Source of the DNA: Trinickia violacea
GTDB taxonomy: Bacteria; Pseudomonadota; Gammaproteobacteria; Burkholderiales; Burkholderiaceae
Assembly: GCF_005280735.1 (NCBI RefSeq)
Contig: NZ_CP040077.1
Location: 4,278,001-4,342,000, forward strand
Reading direction: 5' to 3'
DNA: 64,000 nt
The position numbers and the translations under genes are program-made. Within the stretch, counting starts at the first letter, position 1. Every line of letters begins with the position of its first letter. This document shows positions 1 to 9,563 of the stretch, in pieces. The notes under the pieces were generated by a model. The model was not told the DNA's origin. It worked only from the letters and a program-made list of their open reading frames with translations, and made no database searches.

Positions 1-1
1 G

Positions 2-37
2 CCGAAGCGCGTGCGCTACAAGCCGGTTACCCGCTAA
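2..37 (+). CDS. C-terminal end of an unidentified gene entering from the left edge
   Basis: One plus-strand frame is open from the left edge to a TAA at 35-37 and encodes 11 residues ending in PKRVRYKPVTR. A strong terminator-like hairpin starts 42 bases later, which fits the end of a real gene. The stretch is too short to assign a family, and chance openness over 11 codons cannot be excluded. Confidence 0.35.
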   Translation, partial: PKRVRYKPVTR

Positions 38-78
38 GACGAACGATCGCCCAACCAGGGCACACGGCTTGCAGCAAA

Positions 79-118
79 ACAAACGCCCCGCGCACTCGAC
101 AGTACGCGGGGCGTTTGT
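79..118. terminator. Rho-independent terminator hairpin
   Basis: A perfect 14-bp inverted repeat (79-92 with 105-118) around a 12-nt loop, with a GC core flanked by AAA on the left and TTT on the right. It lies between the partial gene at the left edge and the DUF748 gene, and probably ends the upstream transcript. Confidence 0.75.
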
Positions 119-148
119 CCAATGGCGGCGCGGCGTGAGGAGCAACGG

Positions 149-1267
149 ATGGCATCGAAAGGCGTGCGGGTGGCGTGGGTGGTCGTCGGCGTGATCGTCG
201 CGCTCGTTGTCGCGGCGATTGCTGGCGCCTATGCGCTCGAACGCGAGCTGAAAGCACGCATCGCCGGCGCGCTCGGGCCGCTCGGGAGCGCCGAGCGCAT
301 CGATATCGGTCTATCGGGTGTGCGGCTCACCAACGTCCACCTGCACGCACCGAAGAGCTGGCCCGCCGGCGATACGCTGCGCGCCGACCAGATCACGATC
401 GAGCCGGACCTGCCCGATCTGCTCAAGAAACGCATCCACGTGCGCAGCGTCGTCGTCGACGGTTTCACGCTGACCGTCCTGCGCACCGAAAGCGGCGGAC
501 TGCAAGTCGTGCCGAATCTACGGCAATCGCTCAACGCTTCGCCCGCGAGCGAAACCGAAGCCAGCGCTTTCGAGGGTCAAGACAAGCTCATCGACCACAT
601 CGAATTCACTCACGGCACCTTCGAGTTCTACGACGAAACCGTGCGGCATCCGGCCTACAAGATCGCGGTCGAGAATGCGCACGCGACGGTCGATCATCTG
701 CATCTGCCCGCCCTCACCGATCCGACGATGGTGGCCGTGAAAGGTGAAATCAAAGGCCCGCAGCACACCGGGACGGTGTCGTTTTCGGGCTGGATCCAGA
801 TCGCGAGCAAGGACTCGCAGACGAACACGGAATTGCGCAGCGTGGACATCGTCACGCTCGATCCCTACTTGCTGACGAAGATCAGCGCGAAGACGCCCGT
901 GGCGGGCGGCACGCTCGACATGACCGTCAACGCGACGGTCCACAACGAGCAGTTGCACGCGCCGGGTGTAGTGACGCTCAATCACCTGCAACTCGCCGAG
1001 AGCGGCGATCCGCTCGACACCTTCCTGTCGCTGCCGACGAAAGCCGCCGTCGCGGCGCTGAAAGCGCACGGCGACAAGATCACGCTGCACTTCGTACTCG
1101 ACGGCAATCTGCGCGATCCGAAGTTCTCGCTCAACGAGAGCTTCGCGACGAAGCTCAGCTCGGGCTTCGCCGATGCGCTCGGCGTGAGCGTCAAGGGCGT
1201 GGCGAAGGGGGTCGGGGAAACGGTGAAGGGGTTGAGCGGCGCCTTGCGGAACCTGATCGGGCAGTGA
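149..1267 (+). CDS. DUF748/AsmA-like envelope protein
   Basis: Encodes about 372 residues. An N-terminal transmembrane segment (about residues 7-28) is followed by a long beta-rich region typical of DUF748/AsmA-like proteins, which are anchored in the inner membrane and extend into the periplasm. The region opens with an 'RIDIGLSGVRLTNV' stretch and has repeated strand patterns. The ATG at 149 is chosen over the in-frame ATG at 122 because GAGGAG lies 6 nt upstream. The molecular function is unknown; AsmA-like relatives affect outer-membrane lipid homeostasis. It stands alone, with a terminator before it and an opposing gene after it. Confidence 0.75.
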   Translation: MASKGVRVAWVVVGVIVALVVAAIAGAYALERELKARIAGALGPLGSAERIDIGLSGVRLTNVHLHAPKSWPAGDTLRADQITIEPDLPDLLKKRIHVRSVVVDGFTLTVLRTESGGLQVVPNLRQSLNASPASETEASAFEGQDKLIDHIEFTHGTFEFYDETVRHPAYKIAVENAHATVDHLHLPALTDPTMVAVKGEIKGPQHTGTVSFSGWIQIASKDSQTNTELRSVDIVTLDPYLLTKISAKTPVAGGTLDMTVNATVHNEQLHAPGVVTLNHLQLAESGDPLDTFLSLPTKAAVAALKAHGDKITLHFVLDGNLRDPKFSLNESFATKLSSGFADALGVSVKGVAKGVGETVKGLSGALRNLIGQ

Positions 1268-1319
1268 GCAGGCGGCGCGGCAAGCCCCCGCCCCGTTAAA
1301 CGCCACGCCGCTTCAAACC

Positions 1320-1943
1320 TCAGACTGGCAGCCCCAGCTCGCGCAAGCGCGCTTCGGTCGCCGCGGCGCTCGTGTGATGCACGCCGTGCCAGCCAAGCGC
1401 CGCCGCGGCGTCGGCGTTCTTGCGGTTGTCGTCGATGAAGACGATTTCGTGCGGCTCGATGCCGGGCAAATGCGGTTCGATGCGGCTCGCCATCTCGTGG
1501 AAGATGGCCGGGTCCGGCTTCACCAGTTTCACGCGGCCCGAGACGACGATGTCCTTGAAGCGCCGCAGAATCGGAAAGGTCTCCCACGCGTACGGAAACG
1601 TCTCCGCCGACCAGTTCGTCAGCCCGAAGAGCGGCACGCCGGCCGCGTCGAGCTTCTCGACCGTCGCGGCGCCCTCGTCCAGCACGCCGCCGATCATCTC
1701 CTGCCAGCGCTCGTAGAACGCGCGGATCAGCACTTCGTGCTCGGGAAACTTCGCGATCAATTCCGCGGTGCCTTCCGCGATCGGCTGGCCGCCGTCCTGC
1801 CGCACGACCCAATCCATCGCGCAGACGTGTGTGAGAAACCAGCGGCGCTCGGCTTCGTCGGGAATCAGCTGGCGATAGACGTACTCGGGGCTCCAGTCGA
1901 TCAGCACCCCGCCGAAATCGAAGACGACCGCTTTGATGGTCAT
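1320..1943 (-). CDS. HAD-superfamily hydrolase, YihX-like phosphatase
   Basis: 207 residues. HAD motif I is FDFGGV with the nucleophile Asp9; the second Asp of the usual DxD is Gly, as in YihX and epoxide-hydrolase N-terminal phosphatases. Motif II is the 'LTNWS' Thr/Asn region, motif III the Lys in 'VKLVKPDP', and motif IV the metal-binding 'FIDDN'. The family dephosphorylates small phosphosugars or nucleotides; the substrate here is unknown. Its ATG overlaps the TGA of the upstream cysteine hydrolase gene by 4 bp (1940-1943), so the two are probably translationally coupled. Confidence 0.85.
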   Translation of the reverse strand: MTIKAVVFDFGGVLIDWSPEYVYRQLIPDEAERRWFLTHVCAMDWVVRQDGGQPIAEGTAELIAKFPEHEVLIRAFYERWQEMIGGVLDEGAATVEKLDAAGVPLFGLTNWSAETFPYAWETFPILRRFKDIVVSGRVKLVKPDPAIFHEMASRIEPHLPGIEPHEIVFIDDNRKNADAAAALGWHGVHHTSAAATEARLRELGLPV

Positions 1944-2485
1944 GCGAACTCCGCTCTCAGCACGTCGGCGAGCGGGCGCACCGAGATCGGATTGCCGGTG
2001 AGCGAGCTGTGCTCCCAGACGTAGTTTTGATGCGCGACGATCTGCTGGGCGGTGAGATGCGGCTGGCCCTGCGTGGTATGCAGATCGGAGACCACCGTCG
2101 TCCGGTAGCCGAGCAATGACGCACGGCGGGCAGCCGTGGTGACGCAAAACTCGCTCGCGTAGCCGCAAATCACGACGCGATCGATGCCGTCGCGCTCGAG
2201 CTGCGACTGCAGCGGCGTCTCGTGAAACGAATCGCCGTAACGCTTGCCCACGAGCCGATCCGTATCTTCAAGCATGAGTTCGGGGTGGAGCTGCCAGCCG
2301 TCGCTGTTCGGCGCGAGCTCATCGTCGTCGGCATGCTGCACGAACCAGACCGGCGCCTTCGCCTTGCGGGCCGCGGCAGTCAGACGGTTGATTCCGTCCA
2401 CCACCGCCGCCACGCGGTAGGCCGGCGTGGCGCCGGCGAGCAGGGCTTGCTGCATATCGATGACGATCACTCCGACGCCGGCCAT
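1940..2485 (-). CDS. Isochorismatase-family cysteine hydrolase
   Basis: 181 residues with the Rossmann-like fold of the isochorismatase/nicotinamidase family. The catalytic triad is visible as Asp10 in 'VIVIDMQ', Lys81 in 'VGKRYGDSF' and Cys114 in 'YASEFCVTTAA'. Members hydrolyse amides or vinyl ethers (nicotinamide, N-carbamoyl compounds, isochorismate); the sequence does not tell which. It is the first gene of a two-gene unit with the HAD phosphatase, which it overlaps by 4 bp. Its start is 48 bp after the end of the peptidase gene on the same strand, so all three may be co-transcribed. Confidence 0.85.
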   Translation of the reverse strand: MAGVGVIVIDMQQALLAGATPAYRVAAVVDGINRLTAAARKAKAPVWFVQHADDDELAPNSDGWQLHPELMLEDTDRLVGKRYGDSFHETPLQSQLERDGIDRVVICGYASEFCVTTAARRASLLGYRTTVVSDLHTTQGQPHLTAQQIVAHQNYVWEHSSLTGNPISVRPLADVLRAEFA

Positions 2486-2533
2486 ATCGCGATTCCTTTT
2501 GTAGGTGTTGCGTTTTTCCGTTTAGCGCTTCGA

Positions 2534-4363
2534 TCAAATGGGCTGGGTGCGCGTTTCGAGCCACGCCTTCGCGTCGCCCGATACGTGCGGCGACACGCGC
2601 GTCCACACGTTCTCGTGATACGCGTTGAGCCACGCACGCTCGTCCTCGCGCAACAGCGGCAGCTCGATGCAGCGCGTATCGATCGGACACAGCGTCAGCG
2701 TCTCGAACTTGAGGAACGAACCGAACGCCGTCTCCTGCGCGACGCTATTCAGCACGAGGTTTTCGATCCGCACGCCCCACTTGCCCGGCCGGTAAACGCC
2801 CGGCTCGACAGACGTGATCATCCCCTCTTCCATCGCCGTGAACGGCTCGGCCGGCGCGTAGTGCGAAATCACCTGCGGGCCTTCGTGGACATTCAGGAAA
2901 TAGCCGACGCCATGACCGGTGCCGTGGCCGTAATCCAATCCGGCTTCCCAGATCGGCGCACGCGCGATCGCGTCGAGCATCGGCGAGCGGATGCCGCGCG
3001 GGAAATGCGCGCGCGAGAGCGCCATCATCGCCTTGAGCACGACCGTGAAGTCGCGCCTTTGCTCAGCCGTTACGGTGCCGACCGGCACGACCCGCGTGAC
3101 GTCCGTCGTGCCGCTCAGGTACTGGCCGCCCGAATCGATCAGCAGCAGGCCGTTGCCTTCGATCGTCGAATGCGACGCGGCGGTCGCCTTGTAGTGCGGC
3201 ATCGCGCCGTTTGCGTTGAAGCCCGCGATCGTCGAAAAGCTCAGCGACACGAAGCCCGGCCGGCGCGCCCGCGCCGCCGTCAGGCGCTCGTCGATGGTGA
3301 GCTCGGTGATCGTCTCGCCCTTGGCGAGCGCGCTTTCGAACCACGCGAAAAACTCGGCGAGCGCGGCGCCGTCCTGTTCCATCGTCGCCCGCACGTTTTC
3401 GGCTTCACGCGCCGTCTTGCGCGATTTGGCGAACGTCGACGGATTGACCGCCTCGACGACTTTCACGGACGCCGGCACTGTCTGCAGCAGGCCGTACGTG
3501 ATGCGGCGCGGATCGAACAGCAACGTCGAGCCGGCCGGCAAGGTGGCGAGCGCGCCGGTGGCTTTCCGATACGGCTCGACGCGCACGCCGTCGCGGGCGA
3601 GCGCCTCGACGGTTTCTCGCGGCACCTTGCCGTCGCCGATGAAGAGCGACGCCCCATCGAGCCCGATCAAAGCATGCGCGACGAACACCGGGTTGTAGGT
3701 CACGTCGGCGCCGCGCAGATTCATGAGCCACGCGAGGTCGTCGAGCGTCGAGACGAAATGCCATTGCGCGCCGTTTTCCTGCATCGCGCGGCGCACGCGC
3801 GCGAGCTTCTCCGCGCGCGTGTCGCCGGCGTGCGGCGCGGCGTGCTCGTAGACCGCCACGTCCGGCAACGCCGGGCGGCCCGGCCAGATCTCGTCGAGCA
3901 AATCGGCCTCGGTCCGCACGGCGATGCCGCGCGCCGAGAGCTTGTCGGTCAGCACGCGCGCCGCCGCGACGCCGAGCACCGCGCCGTCGACGCCCACCGT
4001 CGCCCCAGCCGGCAGGTTCTGCGCCAGCCAATCGACATGCGCGTAGATCGGCTGGGCAGCCAGCAGCTTCATCAACTGCACGCCGCTGCCCGCCAATTGA
4101 GCCTCGGCCTGAACCCAGTAGCGGCTATCGGTCCAGAGGCCGGCGAAATCGGCGGTGACGACGAGCAGGCCCGCCGAGCCGTCGAAGCCCGATAGCCACT
4201 GACGGCTTTGCCAGCGCTCAGGCGGATATTCGGAGAGATGCGGATCGTCAGTCGGAACGATATAGGCGGCGAGCCCCGCGCGCGCCATCGCGCCGCGCAG
4301 CCGCGCCAGCCGCTCGGGAATGGTTTCGCCGAGCGCAGCGGATTCAGGAAGTCGGATATTCAT
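2534..4363 (-). CDS. M24B Xaa-Pro aminopeptidase
   Basis: 609 residues, the long three-domain form of aminopeptidase P, which removes the N-terminal residue from peptides with proline second. Two N-terminal creatinase-like domains (about 1-330) precede the pita-bread catalytic domain. The dinuclear metal ligands are recognisable in order: Asp in 'LLIDSGGQY', Asp in 'GTTDVTR', His in 'GTGHGVGYFLNVHEGP', Glu in 'SVEPGVY' and Glu in 'RIENL'. There is no signal peptide, so it acts in the cytoplasm. The long reading frame on the opposite strand is a composition shadow. Confidence 0.92.
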   Translation of the reverse strand: MNIRLPESAALGETIPERLARLRGAMARAGLAAYIVPTDDPHLSEYPPERWQSRQWLSGFDGSAGLLVVTADFAGLWTDSRYWVQAEAQLAGSGVQLMKLLAAQPIYAHVDWLAQNLPAGATVGVDGAVLGVAAARVLTDKLSARGIAVRTEADLLDEIWPGRPALPDVAVYEHAAPHAGDTRAEKLARVRRAMQENGAQWHFVSTLDDLAWLMNLRGADVTYNPVFVAHALIGLDGASLFIGDGKVPRETVEALARDGVRVEPYRKATGALATLPAGSTLLFDPRRITYGLLQTVPASVKVVEAVNPSTFAKSRKTAREAENVRATMEQDGAALAEFFAWFESALAKGETITELTIDERLTAARARRPGFVSLSFSTIAGFNANGAMPHYKATAASHSTIEGNGLLLIDSGGQYLSGTTDVTRVVPVGTVTAEQRRDFTVVLKAMMALSRAHFPRGIRSPMLDAIARAPIWEAGLDYGHGTGHGVGYFLNVHEGPQVISHYAPAEPFTAMEEGMITSVEPGVYRPGKWGVRIENLVLNSVAQETAFGSFLKFETLTLCPIDTRCIELPLLREDERAWLNAYHENVWTRVSPHVSGDAKAWLETRTQPI

Positions 4364-4381
4364 TGTGTAGCCTGCAAGCGT

Positions 4382-4636
4382 TCATCGACGGGAGACCAAG
4401 CCGACCGTCACGGCAACGGAGAGAAGGGCGATGGCCGTGCAAATCGGCCATTCGAGCGTGTCGCCGTCATAGAAAAGGCCTGTCGCACTGCCGGCCATCT
4501 TGGCGGCGCCGGCTGCCGCGACCCCGATCAGCACGGCAACCCAAGGACGGGCGCGGCCCGCGCGGCGCAGCGGATGAAGCCACCAGCCGAGCCAGCCGAC
4601 GACGGCGCCGAGTACGACGATTCCGGGCCAGCCCAT
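4382..4636 (-). CDS. Small membrane protein, GlsB/YeaQ-like
   Basis: 84 residues with three hydrophobic segments (about 3-23, 33-52 and 63-81) separated by short basic or polar turns. Size and glycine-rich segments resemble the GlsB/YeaQ/YmgE (transglycosylase-associated) family, but similarity is only general. The ATG at 4636 is preferred over an in-frame GTG at 4645 because GGAGG sits 8 nt before it. It lies 18 bp upstream of the peptidase gene on the same strand and is probably co-transcribed. Function unknown. Confidence 0.6.
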   Translation of the reverse strand: MGWPGIVVLGAVVGWLGWWLHPLRRAGRARPWVAVLIGVAAAGAAKMAGSATGLFYDGDTLEWPICTAIALLSVAVTVGLVSRR

Positions 4637-4811
4637 TAGCGGCACCTCCGCTTTATTTTCAGACTAATCCCATAGGCACCGCCCGGACGCCTTAATAGCA
4701 TTCTTATCTCATTTAACGAAAAGATCAGCACAGCATTGTTCCGTGCAGCGGTCGAGTTTAGGGGTCTGAAGAATGTTAAGCAAGCACGCGCGCCGACGCT
4801 GACGCCCATCC
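4637..4811. promoter_or_regulatory. Divergent intergenic region between membrane-protein and regulator genes
   Basis: AT-richer than its surroundings and lies between divergent genes, so it should hold promoters for both directions. I could not pick out convincing -35/-10 pairs or an operator palindrome. Confidence 0.4.
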
Positions 4812-5594
4812 ATGCGAATCGCCCTTATCGAACCGGATTCCCGCCACGCTGAAGTGATGGACCGCCTGCTTTTCGCCGGCGGCCATACTTGCCAGCCTTT
4901 CACCAACAGCAGCGACTTCTTCGCGTGGATCGACACGCAAACCTGCGATCTTCTCATTACTGACCAGTGGGCGGGCGATTTACCGTCCGAAGACGTCATC
5001 CTGGCCGCCCGCGCGATCCTGCCCGGCCTGCCGGCCATGGTCATGATCCACGCGCCGCGCGAAAGCGAAATCGTCGCCAGCCTTCATGCGGGCGCCGACG
5101 ACTGCATCTCCAAGCCGGCGCGCGGCCCCGAGCTGCTCGCGCGCGTCGACGCGCTCTTGCGCCGCGCCGCGGTGCGCCGCCCGCCAAGCCCGTCGCGCGG
5201 GCGGTTCGGCGAGTATGCGTTCGACGTCGCGCGCGGTCTAGCACGTTTCGACGGCCAGTTCGTCGCCTTGACGCCGAAGGAATGCCGCTTCGCGCTCTTG
5301 CTGTTCGCGAACCTCGGGCGCCCGGTTTCGCGCGCCCATATTCTGGAGTCGGTTTGGGCGACGCGGCGCGATCTGAAATCGCGCACGCTCGACACCCACG
5401 CCTCGCGCTTGCGAACCAAGCTGCAGCTCCATCCGGAACGCGGCTACAGCCTGAGCCCGCTGTACGGCTTCGGCTATCAGCTCGACCGGCTCTTCGCCGA
5501 GCCCCCGGCCAAAAGGACTAAAGGGGCCAAAGGCACCAGGAGCCCCGGAGGCGCCGATCGCGACGAAAAAGAAAGCAGCATAGAAACGCTATAA
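4812..5594 (+). CDS. Orphan OmpR/PhoB-family response regulator
   Basis: 260 residues. The receiver domain (about 1-118) has acidic-pocket residues Glu7 and Asp9, phospho-acceptor Asp51 ('LLITDQW') and Lys101 before Pro102. The usual Ser/Thr at the end of beta-4 is not apparent ('MVMIHAPRES'). A winged-helix DNA-binding domain (about 130-225) contains 'LTPKECRFALLLFANLG' and the recognition helix 'TLDTHASRLRTKL'. A charged tail of about 35 residues follows. No kinase gene is adjacent. It lies just upstream of hemA; whether it controls haem synthesis cannot be told from the sequence. Confidence 0.85.
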   Translation: MRIALIEPDSRHAEVMDRLLFAGGHTCQPFTNSSDFFAWIDTQTCDLLITDQWAGDLPSEDVILAARAILPGLPAMVMIHAPRESEIVASLHAGADDCISKPARGPELLARVDALLRRAAVRRPPSPSRGRFGEYAFDVARGLARFDGQFVALTPKECRFALLLFANLGRPVSRAHILESVWATRRDLKSRTLDTHASRLRTKLQLHPERGYSLSPLYGFGYQLDRLFAEPPAKRTKGAKGTRSPGGADRDEKESSIETL

Positions 5595-5653
5595 TATCGG
5601 CCTGAATCATAGCCTTGCCGCATCCACGGCCAGGGTCCAATGCAGCCCCGCAC

Positions 5654-6940
5654 ATGCAACTTCTGACGATCGGAATCAACCACCACACAGCGCCAGTCGC
5701 CCTGCGCGAACGCGTGGCGTTTCCGCTCGACCAGATCAAACCGGCTCTCGCGACCTTCAAGGACCTCTGGCTCGGCAGCGCGGCGCCGAACGCGCCCGAA
5801 GCCGCGATCCTGTCCACCTGCAACCGCACCGAGCTCTACTGTGCGACCGATGACCGCACCGCGCGCGAAGCCGCGATCGAATGGCTGTCGAAGTATCACG
5901 GGGTTTCGGTCGGCGAACTCGCGCCGCACGTCTACGCGCTGCCGCAATCGGAAGCGGTGCGCCACGCGTTCCGCGTCGCGTCGGGGCTCGACTCGATGGT
6001 GCTCGGCGAAACGCAAATCCTCGGACAATTGAAGGACGCCGTGCGCACGGCGTCCGAAGCGGGCGCGCTCGGCACGTATCTGAATCAGCTGTTCCAGCGC
6101 ACGTTCTCGGTGGCCAAGGAAGTGCGCGGCACCACCGAGATCGGCGCGCAGTCGGTGTCGATGGCCGCCGCCTCCGTGCGGCTCGCGCAGCGGATCTTCG
6201 ACAAGATCGCGAACCAGCGCGTGCTCTTCATCGGCGCCGGCGAAATGATCGAGCTGTGCGCCACGCACTTCGCGGCTCAGCAACCGCGTGAGCTGGTCAT
6301 CGCGAACCGCACCGCCGAGCGCGGCGCGAAGCTCGCCGAGCGCTTCAACGGCCGCTCGATCCCGCTCTCCGAATTGCCCGCGCGGATGCACGAGTTCGAC
6401 ATCATCGTGTCCTGCACGGCGTCGACGCTGCCGATCATCGGCCTGGGCGCCGTCGAGCGCGCGGTGAAGGCGCGCCGCCACCGTCCGATCTTCATGGTCG
6501 ACCTGGCCGTGCCGCGCGATATCGAACCCGAAGTCGCGAAGCTCGAAGACGTGTTCCTCTACACCGTCGACGATCTCGGCGCGATCGTGCGCGAAGGCAA
6601 CGCCTCTCGGCAGGCGGCCGTCGCGCAAGCCGAGACGATCATCGAGACGCGCGTCGCCAATTTCATGCAATGGCTCGACGCGCGCAGCATCGTGCCGGTG
6701 ATCCGCCACATGCACACGCAAGCGGATTTGCTGCGCCAAGCGGAAGTCGAGCGGGCGCTCAAGATGCTCGCTCGCGGCGACGATCCCGCAGTGGTGCTCG
6801 AAGCGATGTCGCAATCGCTGACCAACAAGCTCATCCACGGCCCGACGCACGCGCTCAATCGCGCCAGCAGCGACAACCGCGATACGCTCATCGAGCTGAT
6901 GGGCGGCTTCTACAAACACTCGAACTCTTCAGACCGTTAG
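5654..6940 (+). CDS. hemA: Glutamyl-tRNA reductase
   Basis: 428 residues. It performs the first committed step of C5-pathway tetrapyrrole synthesis, NADPH-dependent reduction of glutamyl-tRNA(Glu) to glutamate-1-semialdehyde. The family N-terminus '[15 protein letters not shown]' fixes the start at 5654, rather than a frame-extending codon at 5615. The catalytic Cys56 lies in 'STCNRTELY', the signature '[15 protein letters not shown]' follows, then an NADP-binding Rossmann domain ('VLFIGAGEM') and a helical dimerisation domain. prfA follows 142 bp downstream, an arrangement common in proteobacteria. Confidence 0.97.
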   Translation: MQLLTIGINHHTAPVALRERVAFPLDQIKPALATFKDLWLGSAAPNAPEAAILSTCNRTELYCATDDRTAREAAIEWLSKYHGVSVGELAPHVYALPQSEAVRHAFRVASGLDSMVLGETQILGQLKDAVRTASEAGALGTYLNQLFQRTFSVAKEVRGTTEIGAQSVSMAAASVRLAQRIFDKIANQRVLFIGAGEMIELCATHFAAQQPRELVIANRTAERGAKLAERFNGRSIPLSELPARMHEFDIIVSCTASTLPIIGLGAVERAVKARRHRPIFMVDLAVPRDIEPEVAKLEDVFLYTVDDLGAIVREGNASRQAAVAQAETIIETRVANFMQWLDARSIVPVIRHMHTQADLLRQAEVERALKMLARGDDPAVVLEAMSQSLTNKLIHGPTHALNRASSDNRDTLIELMGGFYKHSNSSDR

Positions 6941-7082
6941 CGGCGCTGCCTCGCATCCTTGCTCCGCTCCGGGAGCCCGCAGGCAGACTGATCGAGCCAG
7001 ACTGATCCACCGATTCCCCGCCGCGGCCGCTCCGCCCCACCATTTCAGATTTGCAGCCTACCCGGGAGCCCCGCTCCACACC

Positions 7083-8165
7083 ATGAAAACGAGCATGCAA
7101 CTCAAGCTCGACCAGCTCACCAACCGGCTGGCCGAACTCAATGACCTGCTAAGCCGCGAAGACGTGACGTCGAACCTCGACCAATACCGCAAGCTCACGC
7201 GCGAGCACGCCGAAATCGGGCCGGTGGTCGAGCATTACGCGCGCTGGCGGCAGGCGCTCACCGATTCGGCGACCGCGCAGGAACTGCTCGCCGACGCGTC
7301 GATGCGCGATTTTGCCGAAGAGGAAGTGCGCGGCGCACGCGAAAGGATGGGCCAGCTCGAAGGCGAGCTGCGTACGATGCTGCTGCCGAAAGACCCGAAC
7401 GACGAGCGCAACATCTTCCTCGAAATCCGCGCGGGTACGGGCGGCGACGAGTCGGCGCTGTTCGCGGGCGATCTGCTGCGCATGTATTTGCGCTTTGCCG
7501 AGCGGCAACGCTGGCAGGTCGAAATGATGTCGGAGAGCGGGTCGGATCTCGGCGGCTACAAGGAAGTGATCGTGCGGATCGCGGGCCAGGGCGCGTACTC
7601 GCGGCTCAAGTTCGAATCGGGCGGGCACCGCGTGCAGCGCGTGCCGGCGACCGAGACGCAGGGCCGCATCCATACCTCGGCGTGCACGATCGCGGTGATG
7701 CCGGAAGCCGACGAGATCGGTGAAGTCGAGATCAATCCGGCAGACCTGCGCATCGATACGTTCCGCGCGTCGGGCGCGGGCGGCCAGCACATCAACAAGA
7801 CGGACTCGGCGGTGCGCGTCACGCACTTGCCTACCGGGATCGTCGTCGAATGCCAGGACGACCGCTCGCAGCACAAGAACAAGGATCGCGCGCTGAAGGT
7901 GCTCGCCGCGCGCATCAAAGATAAGCAGTCCCACGAGCAGCACGCGAAGGAAGCCGCGACGCGCAAGAGCCTGATCGGCTCGGGCGACCGGTCCGAGCGG
8001 ATTCGCACCTACAACTTCCCGCAGGGGCGGCTCACCGATCACCGCATCAACCTGACGCTGTACAAGCTCGAAGCCATCATGGACGGCGATCTCGACGATC
8101 TGATCGCCGCGCTCGTCAGCGAACATCAGGCGGAGCTGCTGGCTTCGCTGGGCGACGCGGACTGA
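7083..8165 (+). CDS. prfA: Peptide chain release factor 1
   Basis: 360 residues, the usual length for RF1, which recognises UAA and UAG and triggers release of the finished peptide. The stop-codon recognition tripeptide is Pro188-Ala189-Thr190, diagnostic of RF1 rather than RF2. The catalytic GGQ is at 233-235 in '[15 protein letters not shown]', the motif whose Gln is methylated by PrmC, encoded immediately downstream. hemA lies upstream, so hemA-prfA-prmC is probably one transcription unit. Confidence 0.97.
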   Translation: MKTSMQLKLDQLTNRLAELNDLLSREDVTSNLDQYRKLTREHAEIGPVVEHYARWRQALTDSATAQELLADASMRDFAEEEVRGARERMGQLEGELRTMLLPKDPNDERNIFLEIRAGTGGDESALFAGDLLRMYLRFAERQRWQVEMMSESGSDLGGYKEVIVRIAGQGAYSRLKFESGGHRVQRVPATETQGRIHTSACTIAVMPEADEIGEVEINPADLRIDTFRASGAGGQHINKTDSAVRVTHLPTGIVVECQDDRSQHKNKDRALKVLAARIKDKQSHEQHAKEAATRKSLIGSGDRSERIRTYNFPQGRLTDHRINLTLYKLEAIMDGDLDDLIAALVSEHQAELLASLGDAD

Positions 8166-8201
8166 GTTCGCGCGACGTCTTCCGATTCGAGCCGCTTGCC
8201 G

Positions 8202-9086
8202 ATGAACGCCACCGACGAAGCTGGACGCATGCCGCAAACCGCTGCCTCGCTGCTACGCGCATCGACGCTGCCCGCGCTCGAAGCGCGGATTCTGCTGACG
8301 CACGCGCTGGGTTGGCGTCGCACGGAGCTGATCACGCGGGGCGACGAGCCGCTCGCCGAAGCCGCGTGCGCGCAGTATCGGGCGCTCGAAGCGCGCCGCG
8401 CGGCCGGTGAGCCGATCGCGCAGATCGTCGGCGCACGCGAGTTCTTCGGCCTCGAATTCGAAGTGACGCCGCACGTGCTGATTCCGCGTCCGGAGACAGA
8501 GCTGCTGGTCGAAACGGCGCTTGCCGCGCTCGAAGGCATCACGGCGCCGCGCGCGCTCGACCTCGGTACGGGTACCGGCGCGATCGCGGTGGCGATTGCG
8601 TCGGCGCGGCCCGACGCGCGAGTCTGGGCGCTCGACCGCTCGGCCGAAGCGTTGGCTGTCGCCACGCGCAACGCGGCCAAGCTGCTCGACGCCAAGCGTC
8701 CCGGCGGCGCACTGCAGCTCCTGCAAAGCGATTGGTACACGGCGCTCGATCCCGCGCTCGCGTTCGACGCGATCGTCAGCAATCCGCCCTACATCCGGCA
8801 CGGCGATCCGCATCTGACTGAGGGCGACTTGCGCTTCGAACCGCGCGGCGCGCTCACCGACGAAGCGGACGGCCTGTCTGCGATCCGCATCATCGTGGCG
8901 GGCGCGGGCGAGCGCCTCGTGTCACGCGGCCAGTTGTGGATCGAACACGGCTACGACCAAGCCGCCGACGTGTGCGCTTTGCTCGCGGCGCAAGGCTTCG
9001 AAAACGTCCATTCGCGCGCCGATCTCGCCGCCATCGAACGCATCAGCGGCGGCGTTTGGAAGCACGGCGGGACGAACGGCGAATGA
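8202..9086 (+). CDS. prmC: Release factor glutamine methyltransferase
   Basis: About 294 residues. It transfers a methyl group from S-adenosylmethionine to the GGQ glutamine of RF1 and RF2. It has the helical N-terminal substrate domain, the SAM-binding '[15 protein letters not shown]', and the catalytic NPPY motif (Asn194-Tyr197). The ATG at 8202 is preferred to a TTG two codons earlier; a further ATG at 8229 is possible and no strong ribosome binding site decides between them. It follows prfA, whose product is its substrate, by 36 bp. Confidence 0.93.
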   Translation: MNATDEAGRMPQTAASLLRASTLPALEARILLTHALGWRRTELITRGDEPLAEAACAQYRALEARRAAGEPIAQIVGAREFFGLEFEVTPHVLIPRPETELLVETALAALEGITAPRALDLGTGTGAIAVAIASARPDARVWALDRSAEALAVATRNAAKLLDAKRPGGALQLLQSDWYTALDPALAFDAIVSNPPYIRHGDPHLTEGDLRFEPRGALTDEADGLSAIRIIVAGAGERLVSRGQLWIEHGYDQAADVCALLAAQGFENVHSRADLAAIERISGGVWKHGGTNGE

Positions 9087-9208
9087 ACGGCGCGAACGCG
9101 CCAGCCGGCGCCACCGGCCCCGCTGAGGCCCGCGCCACGCTCAGCCCGGCCGGACGAATTCCGCTATCATTTCGATCTATCTCTACCCTACAAAACGCAA
9201 GGCCCCTC

Positions 9209-9520
9209 ATGGAAACGCAACAACGCATCAAGCAAATCGTCGACGAGAACGCCGTCGTGCTGTTCATGAAAGGCAACGCGCAATTCCCGATGTGCGGCTT
9301 TTCGGGCCGTGCGGTGCAGATCCTGAAGGCATGCGGCGTCGATCAGTTCAAGACCGTCAACGTCCTCGAAGACGACGACATCCGCCAGGGCATCAAGGAA
9401 TTCTCCAACTGGCCGACCATTCCGCAGCTCTACGTGAAGGGCGAATTCGTCGGCGGCTCGGACATCATGATGGAGATGTACCAGTCCGGCGAACTGCAGC
9501 AGCTGTTCGCAGCGGCGTAA
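9209..9520 (+). CDS. grxD: Monothiol glutaredoxin (Grx4 type)
   Basis: 103 residues, a single glutaredoxin domain with the monothiol active site CGFS (Cys29-Ser32). This class binds a bridging [2Fe-2S] cluster with glutathione and works with BolA-family proteins in iron-sulfur trafficking; a BolA-family gene is present at 55.2 kb. The start at 9209 is set by the family N-terminus '[11 protein letters not shown]'; upstream sequence in the same frame is not family-like. It follows prmC by 122 bp. Confidence 0.95.
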   Translation: METQQRIKQIVDENAVVLFMKGNAQFPMCGFSGRAVQILKACGVDQFKTVNVLEDDDIRQGIKEFSNWPTIPQLYVKGEFVGGSDIMMEMYQSGELQQLFAAA

Positions 9521-9563
9521 AGCCGTCCGCCTCGCTTCACGCTACCGGCCAGCGGCAAGTTCG

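Noticed and set aside
2222..4195. 657-residue frame opposite the Xaa-Pro aminopeptidase gene
   Set aside because: Arg/His-rich composition typical of the complement of a high-GC gene; no family features, while the minus-strand frame has all M24 metal ligands.
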